Part shown: piece by piece, positions 55,592 to 63,572 of the stretch
Layout: each line of letters opens with the position of its first letter
How positions within the stretch are numbered: the first letter of the stretch is position 1
Assembly (NCBI RefSeq): GCF_028473645.1
Contig: NZ_CP097269.1
Span: forward strand, 442,001 to 506,000
DNA length: 64,000 nucleotides
Origin: Acidovorax sp. GBBC 1281
GTDB taxonomy: Bacteria; Pseudomonadota; Gammaproteobacteria; Burkholderiales; Burkholderiaceae_C
Direction of reading: 5' to 3'
The notes under the pieces: generated by a model
Database searches by the model: none
The model's input: only the letters and a program-made list of their open reading frames with translations
Told to the model about the DNA's origin: nothing
Position numbers and translations under genes: made by a program

Positions 55592-55840
55592 TCAAACACT
55601 TGGCACCCGCTCGAAGCCCACCGGAAAAGTCTGCGCTGTCCTGGGTTGCTCATGTCCCTGGTCGATCCACGAGGCTCTGTGACCTGCAAAAACATTGGCA
55701 ACGCTATCGTTGTTTGGGCGGAGCGGCGCGACCGTTGCAATGACCATCGAAGAGGCACTCGGCGGTTCCTTGACAAGGATGTCCTCCAGCGATATGACCT
55801 GCATCGACTCCACTGCTCGGCAGCTCTCCAGCCAACTTGC
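55592..55840 (-). pseudogene. Possible C-terminal remnant of an unknown protein
   Basis: An open frame on the minus strand reads MQVISLEDILVKEPPSASSM, continues for about 70 residues and ends PVGFERVPSV. It looks protein-like in composition but no family was recognised. It lies divergent to the truncated monooxygenase gene, as a regulator would. Low confidence. Confidence 0.25.
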
Positions 55841-55975
55841 GCTCCGACAAGGGATTCCCCCGAGAAGGCATGGCCGATACGACCCCCCTCCTGGCCGGAT
55901 CCGCCCCACGTGCCCTGACTCCTTCTTCCTAAAGTGGCTCCTGCCATCCAGGTATCCAAAGAAGGAATTGAGCGC

Positions 55976-56396
55976 ATGACGAATCTCTCGCAATCGAAGC
56001 CGGCCGACCGTTCGGCCGCTGTGTGTGTCATCGGTGCGGGCCCCGGCGGGCTGAGCGCTGCGCGGGCCCTGAAGATGCAGGGGCTGGACTATGACCAGTT
56101 CGAACGCCACAGCGACCTGGGCGGCCTGTGGGATACGACGAATCCTGGCTCGCCCGTCTATGCGTCGACCCATTTCATTTCATCGCGCGATCTGTCGGGT
56201 TTCATCGGCTATCCCATGCCTCGCGACTATCCCGACTATCCGTCGCACCGGCAGATTCTGGCCTACCTGCGCAGCTTTGCCGATGCGTTTGGCCTGCGAG
56301 AAAAAATCCAGTTCAACACCGGCGTGCAACGCATACGGAAAGACAGCGCTTCGCGCTGGGTGGTGGAGCTTGCGGACGGCACGCGCCAACACAAGA
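55976..56396 (+). pseudogene. Flavin-containing monooxygenase, 5' part only, cut by IS5 copy 2
   Basis: About 140 residues from ATG 55976 (GAAGGAA site). FAD-binding GAGPGGLSAARALKMQGLDY and ERHSDLGGLWD show an FMO/Baeyer-Villiger type enzyme. The frame stops at the left edge of IS5 copy 2, and the rest of the gene is absent on the other side, so a deletion accompanied the IS. The last 15 bases before the IS plus its first G equal an internal IS segment (54127-54142). Confidence 0.8.
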
Positions 56397-57678
56397 GGGA
56401 GCCTCTCACAACCCCATGTTTGACGAATCCGAATAGGGAGGAGTGGGCGCCAGTAGCCGTTTGAGCGTGATGAGGCCCAGCAACGGTCTGCGCCTGGGTG
56501 CATGAGGGGCCTTGCAGGCCCGGTGGCTCAGGCTTTCACCGTTTGCAGGCGCACTTGTGCCTTGCCAGTGGCGGGCTTGAAGAAAGCATCCACGCCCCGA
56601 TGCAGGAACCAGGCCAGTCGCTTCATGTTGTAGCAGGCGGCCATCATCGTCATCCCCACCGTGGCGCGCGCCTGTCCGATGGTGCGCACGAACTTGCCCC
56701 CCAGGTGGCGGATACCGGCGAACACGTGCTCCACCTTGGCTCGTTTCTTTGCGATGCGCTGGTTGCGCCCCTTCTGGCATTCGCTCTGTGGTCGGCCCGC
56801 CTGCGCACGGCGCTGCATCGCATCCACGAATCCCAGCACTTTCAGCATCTGGCACCTTTGGCGGCTCGGGTAGGCTTTGTCCGCATGCACTGCCCGCCCG
56901 GTGTTGTGCATGTCCAGCACCTCATCGAAGTGGTGCCCGTCGTGCTCGCTGGCCGTGCCCGTGGCGAGGCGGCGGATGAAGCCGTGCTTGAGGTCCACGC
57001 TCACGCTGAGCTTGTAGCCGAAGTGGCTTTTGCCGTGCTTCTTCGTGTGCGTGGCCTCCACATCCTTTTGCCTGCGTCGCGCTTGGCTCCAGTCCGGCTG
57101 CCCGCCTTGTGCCAGCGTTCGCCGCTCCTGCTGGCCGATGTGCTGTCGGGGCGCGGGCACCAGCGTGGCATCAATGGCTTGCCCGCCCCGGGCGATGTAG
57201 CCGTGGCGCTGCAGTTGGGCATCCACCCCCTGGAACAAGGCCGTTGCCCCGCCCACGCCAAGGCGCTCGCCAAAGCGCCAGATCGTTTTGCGGTCCGGCA
57301 CGTTCATCGCATCCTGCAACAGGCAAAACCGCTGGTAGCTCCCCCGGTCCAGCAACTGATACTCCATCTGCTCATCGGACAGGTTGTACAGCCGCTTCAA
57401 CACCAGGATGCGCACCATCACCTCGGTGGGGTAGGCGGGCCGACCGCCCCGGCGGCCACCCCCGCGTTCGATCAAGGCATCCACCAGCCGGGCCAGTTCT
57501 GCGAAGTCGATGTGCCGCGCGATCACCTGCAGCGGATCGCCCACCTCATCTCTCTTGTGTTGGCGCGAGGCCTCAGCGAACAGGTCGAACTTCAGGGCGC
57601 TACGGGGAGTGATCATGGCAAAGGATGGAGCACGCATTCTCGATCAACAAGGGACCGGATGGGTTTTGAGAGGTTCCC
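56397..57678 (-). mobile_element. IS5-family element, copy 2
   Basis: 1282 bp, opposite to copy 1 and nearly identical to it. Flanks AAGA and TTCT do not form a direct duplication, which points to deletion or recombination at this copy. Confidence 0.9.
56528..57637 (-). CDS. IS5-family transposase, copy 2
   Basis: 369 residues, like copy 1 except for Lys instead of Asn in VPDRKTIWRF (AAC to AAA). Intact. Confidence 0.92.
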   Translation of the reverse strand: MRAPSFAMITPRSALKFDLFAEASRQHKRDEVGDPLQVIARHIDFAELARLVDALIERGGGRRGGRPAYPTEVMVRILVLKRLYNLSDEQMEYQLLDRGSYQRFCLLQDAMNVPDRKTIWRFGERLGVGGATALFQGVDAQLQRHGYIARGGQAIDATLVPAPRQHIGQQERRTLAQGGQPDWSQARRRQKDVEATHTKKHGKSHFGYKLSVSVDLKHGFIRRLATGTASEHDGHHFDEVLDMHNTGRAVHADKAYPSRQRCQMLKVLGFVDAMQRRAQAGRPQSECQKGRNQRIAKKRAKVEHVFAGIRHLGGKFVRTIGQARATVGMTMMAACYNMKRLAWFLHRGVDAFFKPATGKAQVRLQTVKA

Positions 57679-57900
57679 TTCTGGGAATTCCTTTTGTTTT
57701 TTATAATTGGTATGCTTTTCATGGAATTTTTATAAAGAATAAGAATATATCTTGGATCCGCTTGTTGGAGGTGGATGTTTGGCCTTTGGTTTTTATCTTC
57801 TTCAAAAACCATTCTGGTGGTTGTTCTTTTTCTTTGATTTTGGCTGCATCCCTGGATTTTTTATAACTTTTTGCTTTACAAGTGGATTGATCGACGGTTG
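57679..57900 (+). pseudogene. Small membrane immunity-like gene, truncated and frameshifted
   Basis: The frame after IS5 copy 2 reads LGIPFVFYNWYAFHGIFIKN KNISWI, paralogous to VGTWLVFLNWRCFYVTFIKK in the next gene. After WI one base is missing; in the other frame PLVGGGCLAFGFYLL and DFGCIPGFF continue the similarity (next gene: PLLGGILMFLGFYFF, DWGSLPGIG). The N-terminus was removed by the IS. Confidence 0.6.
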
Positions 57901-57964
57901 AGAAAAATAAATAAGAATTGAATCATAGGGCTGCGGTTTGATAGCGTATGGTGGTTTTTTTGAA

Positions 57965-58231
57965 ATGAAAGCCTTGTGCGTACTGTTGTTTCTGGTCGGC
58001 ACTTGGCTGGTGTTCCTGAATTGGCGCTGCTTTTATGTGACGTTTATCAAAAAGAAACCATCGCCATCCTGGATACCTCTGTTGGGTGGAATTCTGATGT
58101 TCCTTGGGTTTTATTTCTTTCCGAACAATCCGTTGAGTAGCTTGGCTTGGTTGGCTTTCGTGCTTGATTGGGGGAGTCTGCCTGGTATCGGGCACGCCAT
58201 CGTGTACCACCGAACCAATAAAAAGAAATAA
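57965..58231 (+). CDS. Small membrane protein, likely orphan immunity protein
   Basis: 88 residues, two to three hydrophobic segments and a basic tail (YHRTNKKK). Paralog of the broken gene before it. Low GC. Location in an rhs decay array suggests an immunity protein against a membrane- or periplasm-acting toxin; there is no direct proof. Confidence 0.55.
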   Translation: MKALCVLLFLVGTWLVFLNWRCFYVTFIKKKPSPSWIPLLGGILMFLGFYFFPNNPLSSLAWLAFVLDWGSLPGIGHAIVYHRTNKKK

Positions 58232-58235
58232 TAAT

Positions 58236-58346
58236 ATGAAAAATTGGGCGCTCTCACTGATGACCCTCGTTCTATGTTTGGTTGCAGGGGTTTTTAATGT
58301 GGTCTTTGCAAACGGCATGGCTTGGTTCATTTCCTGGAAAGAATAA
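58236..58346 (+). CDS. Very small membrane protein (36 residues)
   Basis: MKNWALSLMTLVLCLVAGVF followed by NVVFANGMAWFISWKE; one membrane segment, 4 bp after the previous stop. Unknown; may be a fragment of another immunity gene. Confidence 0.35.
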   Translation: MKNWALSLMTLVLCLVAGVFNVVFANGMAWFISWKE

Positions 58347-58350
58347 GGGC

Positions 58351-58446
58351 ATGTATTTAATGCGGGCTTTGCTGCAATTGGGAGGTGCTTTGATTGCAGT
58401 GGGGCTGGCTGTTTTTTTTGTGGGTCAGGCATCGGAGAAAAAATAA
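58351..58446 (+). CDS. Very small membrane protein (31 residues)
   Basis: One hydrophobic segment (LLQLGGALIAVGLAVFFVG) with a polar tail, 4 bp after the previous stop. Unknown and only weakly supported. Confidence 0.3.
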   Translation: MYLMRALLQLGGALIAVGLAVFFVGQASEKK

Positions 58447-58448
58447 AA

Positions 58449-58779
58449 ATGAATATAAAAATATGGAATCGGCTATTGCCCAAGGAAGGGCCAATCCAGA
58501 TTGAATTTGCGAAGAATGATGATCCGGATCAGCTTGTAAATAGGGTTTTTGAGCTATCTGTGGCAAAGCTATCTCATTAGGCATCTCATTAGCCATCTCA
58601 TTAGTCTCTGGGAGCTGGGCGATATGTGTCTTATCGGGCTATTGGAGAAATATGGCACTGAAAAGCGGTTAAACAAGCTTGTGACTGGGCGTGCGAATGA
58701 ATGCCAAAAGATGTTTTCTTATAAATGGGGCGGTAGCGGTCTCGACTACCTTATTGATCGTTACAGGTTGCAAAGGTAA
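58449..58779 (+). pseudogene. Frameshifted small gene with a 12-bp tandem repeat
   Basis: One frame from ATG 58449 (MNIKIWNRLLPKEGPIQIEF, ending at 58580) and a second frame from about 58549 (SLWELGDMCLIGLLEKYGTE, ending at 58779) look like two halves of one protein. An extra T in the run at 58548-58552 would explain it. Three 12-bp units beginning ATCTCATTAG (58571, 58583, 58595) lie in the overlap. Unknown family. Confidence 0.4.
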
Positions 58780-59122
58780 AGAGGAAGCAAAACCTACTGT
58801 CTCCATCCAGAAAACATCCCCCTCAGGTGAAACTCCATTGGTAGCGGGAGATGAGATTAATTTTCAAATAGATGTGAGAGTTCAAGGGCTTCACAATGCT
58901 GCGCAAGTCAGCCTAATCGTTCAGTCTGCAGAAGGCGTGGTGGTTGCGGATTGCGCCCCAATTACTGTGAGCAATGGGGTATCGGTAAGGCTAAACGCTG
59001 TGGGGGTAGTGCCGGAGACTACGGTGGTGCGTGTTTTCACACCTTTATATATAAATGGTGGTAATAATACGGAGGTGCTGGATACACGTTTATTTAAAGT
59101 TGTCGGCAAACGTTCAAAGTAG
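58697..59122 (+). CDS. Lipoprotein, likely orphan immunity protein
   Basis: 141 residues. The signal with lipobox VTGC places the lipidated Cys at residue 25, so the protein is membrane-anchored in the periplasm. The rest is a beta-rich domain (FQIDVRVQGLHNAAQVSLIV). Lipoproteins next to rhs fragments are often immunity proteins against periplasmic effectors; family not recognised. Confidence 0.55.
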   Translation: MNAKRCFLINGAVAVSTTLLIVTGCKGKEEAKPTVSIQKTSPSGETPLVAGDEINFQIDVRVQGLHNAAQVSLIVQSAEGVVVADCAPITVSNGVSVRLNAVGVVPETTVVRVFTPLYINGGNNTEVLDTRLFKVVGKRSK

Positions 59123-59204
59123 CACTTGTGTCGTGAGTTAAATATCTTTGAATATTTAGGATGGCTCATCTTGCAGAGTGCCCAAGAGCAGCAAGTTTGC
59201 ATTA

Positions 59205-59405
59205 AGGGGCGGCGGCCGTCGCACCCAATTCTTGCGGTCAGGGGGGGCGCCGCAGTCTCTGGAGTCCCATGCCTTTCCCGCAGCAGGCAAGTGTCCGCCA
59301 ATCAGTCCTATTTGCTATTAATTAAATAGCATTAACGACATGATTTACTAGGGCGTGGGGCCTGTTTGACCTCATGTCAGGCCCCACATCAAACGGGAGA
59401 GAAAC
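59205..59405 (+). repeat. Conserved leader of rhs fragments, copy A, with hairpin
   Basis: Similar over about 200 bp to 62765-62978. The shared 18-mer CATGATTTACTAGGGCGT is at 59339-59356. A perfect 10-bp stem GTGGGGCCTG/CAGGCCCCAC (59355-59387) precedes ATGAGG. Both copies lead into an rhs fragment with the same ATGAGG start. Confidence 0.6.
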
Positions 59406-59527
59406 ATGAGGGTTGTATGGGCCGCCTGCATCGCATTGCAGGCCCTGGGTTATTTGGGACACCAGGACGGCGTGGGCCACCGGCTGGTGTCGTCCCGCCT
59501 GCAGGACCAGTACCAGAAGACCTACCT

Positions 59528-60809
59528 GGGAGCCTCTCACAACCCCATGTTTGACGAATCCGAATAGGGAGGAGTGGGCGCCAGTAGCCGTTTGAGCGTG
59601 ATGAGGCCCAGCAACGGTCTGCGCCTGGGTGCATGAGGGGCCTTGCAGGCCCGGTGGCTCAGGCTTTCACCGTTTGCAGGCGCACTTGTGCCTTGCCAGT
59701 GGCGGGCTTGAAGAAAGCATCCACGCCCCGATGCAGGAACCAGGCCAGTCGCTTCATGTTGTAGCAGGCGGCCATCATCGTCATCCCCACCGTGGCGCGC
59801 GCCTGTCCGATGGTGCGCACGAACTTGCCCCCCAGGTGGCGGATACCGGCGAACACGTGCTCCACCTTGGCTCGTTTCTTTGCGATGCGCTGGTTGCGCC
59901 CCTTCTGGCATTCGCTCTGTGGTCGGCCCGCCTGCGCACGGCGCTGCATCGCATCCACGAATCCCAGCACTTTCAGCATCTGGCACCTTTGGCGGCTCGG
60001 GTAGGCTTTGTCCGCATGCACTGCCCGCCCGGTGTTGTGCATGTCCAGCACCTCATCGAAGTGGTGCCCGTCGTGCTCGCTGGCCGTGCCCGTGGCGAGG
60101 CGGCGGATGAAGCCGTGCTTGAGGTCCACGCTCACGCTGAGCTTGTAGCCGAAGTGGCTTTTGCCGTGCTTCTTCGTGTGCGTGGCCTCCACATCCTTTT
60201 GCCTGCGTCGCGCTTGGCTCCAGTCCGGCTGCCCGCCTTGTGCCAGCGTTCGCCGCTCCTGCTGGCCGATGTGCTGTCGGGGCGCGGGCACCAGCGTGGC
60301 ATCAATGGCTTGCCCGCCCCGGGCGATGTAGCCGTGGCGCTGCAGTTGGGCATCCACCCCCTGGAACAAGGCCGTTGCCCCGCCCACGCCAAGGCGCTCG
60401 CCAAAGCGCCAGATCGTGTTGCGGTCCGGCACGTTCATCGCATCCTGCAACAGGCAAAACCGCTGGTAGCTCCCCCGGTCCAGCAACTGATACTCCATCT
60501 GCTCATCGGACAGGTTGTACAGCCGCTTCAACACCAGGATGCGCACCATCACCTCGGTGGGGTAGGCGGGCCGACCGCCCCGGCGGCCACCCCCGCGTTC
60601 GATCAAGGCATCCACCAGCCGGGCCAGTTCTGCGAAGTCGATGTGCCGCGCGATCACCTGCAGCGGATCGCCCACCTCATCTCTCTTGTGTTGGCGCGAG
60701 GCCTCAGCGAACAGGTCGAACTTCAGGGCGCTACGGGGAGTGATCATGGCAAAGGATGGAGCACGCATTCTCGATCAACAAGGGACCGGATGGGTTTTGA
60801 GAGGTTCCC
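59528..60809 (-). mobile_element. IS5-family element, copy 3 (4-bp duplication ACCT)
   Basis: 1282 bp, minus orientation. ACCT is found directly on both sides, and the undisturbed target CTACCTGTACG is present at 63380, which confirms the ends and the 4-bp duplication. Confidence 0.93.
59659..60768 (-). CDS. IS5-family transposase, copy 3
   Basis: 369 residues, identical at protein level to copy 1 as far as compared. Intact. Confidence 0.92.
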   Translation of the reverse strand: MRAPSFAMITPRSALKFDLFAEASRQHKRDEVGDPLQVIARHIDFAELARLVDALIERGGGRRGGRPAYPTEVMVRILVLKRLYNLSDEQMEYQLLDRGSYQRFCLLQDAMNVPDRNTIWRFGERLGVGGATALFQGVDAQLQRHGYIARGGQAIDATLVPAPRQHIGQQERRTLAQGGQPDWSQARRRQKDVEATHTKKHGKSHFGYKLSVSVDLKHGFIRRLATGTASEHDGHHFDEVLDMHNTGRAVHADKAYPSRQRCQMLKVLGFVDAMQRRAQAGRPQSECQKGRNQRIAKKRAKVEHVFAGIRHLGGKFVRTIGQARATVGMTMMAACYNMKRLAWFLHRGVDAFFKPATGKAQVRLQTVKA

Positions 60810-61143
60810 ACCTGTACGAAGACACTGGCAACCCGTTCCTGCTGACCCGGGGTAGACAACCAAGATAACGGAGAATCGCATGATTAATAAATGGGTAAAC
60901 ACTAATGGTGGACCGTTGGTTGGGGCTTCTGAAAATGTAATTTCTAGCTGGAAAGGAGTCGATGGTAGTTCTTCTGGTGCTTCGGAGAGTGACTATGATC
61001 GGGCATGCTCTGTAGTCGATTTTCTTGGAGTTGTTGATTGCGGTGGGTTTCCTGTTATCGTTTTTGGTGATGAGCCTCTGCAATCAGCTTTTGTTCATTG
61101 CAATGATAATTTGGTTGTTAGGTGGGTTTCTTGCAAGTCATAT

Positions 61144-62425
61144 GGGAACCTCTCAAAACCCATCCGGTCCCTTGTTGATCGAGAATGCGTGCTCCATCCT
61201 TTGCCATGATCACTCCCCGTAGCGCCCTGAAGTTCGACCTGTTCGCTGAGGCCTCGCGCCAACACAAGAGAGATGAGGTGGGCGATCCGCTGCAGGTGAT
61301 CGCGCGGCACATCGACTTCGCAGAACTGGCCCGGCTGGTGGATGCCTTGATCGAACGCGGGGGTGGCCGCCGGGGCGGTCGGCCCGCCTACCCCACCGAG
61401 GTGATGGTGCGCATCCTGGTGTTGAAGCGGCTGTACAACCTGTCCGATGAGCAGATGGAGTATCAGTTGCTGGACCGGGGGAGCTACCAGCGGTTTTGCC
61501 TGTTGCAGGATGCGATGAACGTGCCGGACCGCAACACGATCTGGCGCTTTGGCGAGCGCCTTGGCGTGGGCGGGGCAACGGCCTTGTTCCAGGGGGTGGA
61601 TGCCCAACTGCAGCGCCACGGCTACATCGCCCGGGGCGGGCAGGCCATTGATGCCACGCTGGTGCCCGCGCCCCGACAGCACATCGGCCAGCAGGAGCGG
61701 CGAACGCTGGCACAAGGCGGGCAGCCGGACTGGAGCCAAGCGCGACGCAGGCAAAAGGATGTGGAGGCCACGCACACGAAGAAGCACGGCAAAAGCCACT
61801 TCGGCTACAAGCTCAGCGTGAGCGTGGACCTCAAGCACGGCTTCATCCGCCGCCTCGCCACGGGCACGGCCAGCGAGCACGACGGGCACCACTTCGATGA
61901 GGTGCTGGACATGCACAACACCGGGCGGGCAGTGCATGCGGACAAAGCCTACCCGAGCCGCCAAAGGTGCCAGATGCTGAAAGTGCTGGGATTCGTGGAT
62001 GCGATGCAGCGCCGTGCGCAGGCGGGCCGACCACAGAGCGAATGCCAGAAGGGGCGCAACCAGCGCATCGCAAAGAAACGAGCCAAGGTGGAGCACGTGT
62101 TCGCCGGTATCCGCCACCTGGGGGGCAAGTTCGTGCGCACCATCGGACAGGCGCGCGCCACGGTGGGGATGACGATGATGGCCGCCTGCTACAACATGAA
62201 GCGACTGGCCTGGTTCCTGCATCGGGGCGTGGATGCTTTCTTCAAGCCCGCCACTGGCAAGGCACAAGTGCGCCTGCAAACGGTGAAAGCCTGAGCCACC
62301 GGGCCTGCAAGGCCCCTCATGCACCCAGGCGCAGACCGTTGCTGGGCCTCATCACGCTCAAACGGCTACTGGCGCCCACTCCTCCCTATTCGGATTCGTC
62401 AAACATGGGGTTGTGAGAGGCTCCC
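61144..62425 (+). mobile_element. IS5-family element, copy 4 (4-bp duplication ATAT)
   Basis: 1282 bp, plus orientation, flanked on both sides by ATAT. It interrupts the Imm21-like gene. It differs from copy 1 by a silent G at 61642. Confidence 0.93.
61185..62294 (+). CDS. IS5-family transposase, copy 4
   Basis: 369 residues, intact, same protein as copy 1. Confidence 0.92.
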   Translation: MRAPSFAMITPRSALKFDLFAEASRQHKRDEVGDPLQVIARHIDFAELARLVDALIERGGGRRGGRPAYPTEVMVRILVLKRLYNLSDEQMEYQLLDRGSYQRFCLLQDAMNVPDRNTIWRFGERLGVGGATALFQGVDAQLQRHGYIARGGQAIDATLVPAPRQHIGQQERRTLAQGGQPDWSQARRRQKDVEATHTKKHGKSHFGYKLSVSVDLKHGFIRRLATGTASEHDGHHFDEVLDMHNTGRAVHADKAYPSRQRCQMLKVLGFVDAMQRRAQAGRPQSECQKGRNQRIAKKRAKVEHVFAGIRHLGGKFVRTIGQARATVGMTMMAACYNMKRLAWFLHRGVDAFFKPATGKAQVRLQTVKA

Positions 62426-62764
62426 ATATGAGGTTGCTAATAAAATACTTTTGGAAGTGCCTGTGCAGCTTCCTCAGCTACAGGAAAAGCTGTCTTACTC
62501 GCAAAGGGATAATGTTTTTAAGTTTTTTGATTCTGTTTTTGACGGAGCAGAGGATAGAGAAGGCGGGGAATTTGACCTTTCGCAAGGTGACTATGTTTTG
62601 ACAACGGAGTTGTATAAAGAAGATGGTCAATATGAGTTCATCGTTCATAGATTTAAAAAGATTGATGAAAATAAATGATGAATTAATGGTTTAAATATTG
62701 AATTCTATTTTTGCTATATTTTTATCCTTGAAAGCTGATGCGGGGGGCTGAACGGTTCCCTTGA

Positions 62765-62978
62765 GGGGGAGGGGACGGCTACCGCCGTCCCAGTTCTTAC
62801 GGCCAAGGGGAAATCCATGCGCAGCCAACGCAGCCCCTTGAATCCATGTCCTGCCCGTCGCAGGCAACTTTCGATCAAGCCGGTTTGCTATATATTTTGT
62901 AGCGACATCGGCATGATTTACTAGGGCGTAAGGCCTGTTTGGCTTTATCTTCCGCCCTAACCTCAAACAGAAGGATTC
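62765..62978 (+). repeat. Conserved leader of rhs fragments, copy B
   Basis: No gene. Homologous to 59205-59405, with the 18-mer CATGATTTACTAGGGCGT at 62912-62929 and the paired AGGGCG/CGCCCT, and leading to ATGAGG at 62979. The hairpin sequence differs from copy A but base pairing is kept in part. Confidence 0.55.
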
Positions 62979-63572
62979 ATGAGGATCTTGTTCGGCAACG
63001 GCGAGGAGCGGGGCTTTCAGCGCGCGGGCGCCCAGCAGGACTGGGTGGGCGACCAGCGCAGCGACACGCTGGCCCAGGCCGATGGCCTGTGGCGCTTTCG
63101 GAACGCCAGCGACGACACCGTGCTCACCTTCGACAGCGCGGGCAAGCTCCTGAGCCGCAAGGCGCGCAACGGCTGGGTCACCACCTACGGGTACACCTAC
63201 GGGCGCCTGACCACCATCACCAACGCCTTCGGCAAGACCCTCACCCTCGTCTGGGGCGATCGGCTGATCGAACAGATCATCACGCCGGACTACCAAACCA
63301 CCACCTACCGTTACAGCTACCAGGACGGCGTGGGCGACCGGCTGGTGTCGTCCCGCCTGCAGGACCAGTACCAGAAGACCTACCTGTACGAAGACACCGG
63401 CAACCCGTTCCTGCTGACCGCCATCGTCGATGAGAACGGCAGCCGTTTCGCCCAGTTCAGCTACGACGCGCTGGGCCGCACGCTCAAGGCCGCGCATGCG
63501 GGCGACGCCCTGGCGCACCAGTTCGACTACACCGACATCGCCTCGGGCCAGGTCGGCGTGAAGGACCCGCTA
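62979..63572 (+). pseudogene. rhs core fragment interrupted by an IS630-family element
   Basis: YD-repeat protein: ILFGNGEERGFQRAGAQQ, TYGYTYGRLTTITNAFGKTL, FAQFSYDALGRTLKA. It begins inside what is normally the Rhs core and has neither PAAR nor signal. The frame is cut at the TA at 63571-63572, where the IS630-type element begins. Confidence 0.8.

Larger units (their letters stand above)
59406..60868 (+). pseudogene. rhs fragment split by IS5 copy 3
   Basis: 59406-59527 plus 60814-60868. With the IS and one ACCT removed, the frame reads ...QDGVGHRLVSSRLQDQYQKT YLYEDTGNPFLLTRGRQPR and stops. This matches the rhs segment at 63313-63420 almost exactly. The start MRVVWAACIALQALG is not Rhs core sequence, so this is a deletion derivative. 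The stop lies 11 bp before the Imm21-like gene. Confidence 0.7.
60880..62678 (+). pseudogene. Imm21-like immunity gene split by IS5 copy 4
   Basis: The two parts are 60880-61143 and 62430-62678. Without the IS and one ATAT the frame is continuous and gives about 170 residues: MINKWVNTNGGPLVGASENV, then SDYDRACSVVDFLG, FGDEPLQSAF, VRWVSCKSY, EVANKILLEVP and so on to IDENK. GGPL near the N-terminus, the DYDRAC block and GDEP are as I recall for Imm21 proteins. The gene lies 11 bp after an rhs remnant, so it was the immunity gene of a lost Rhs tip. Confidence 0.72.

Noticed and set aside
59629..60855. Long open frames opposite the IS5 transposases
   Set aside because: They are antisense shadows repeated in all four copies.
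54127..62425. Possible CRISPR or other long direct repeats in the right part
   Set aside because: The long repeats are four copies of one IS5 element in both orientations; there are no regularly spaced short repeats with spacers.
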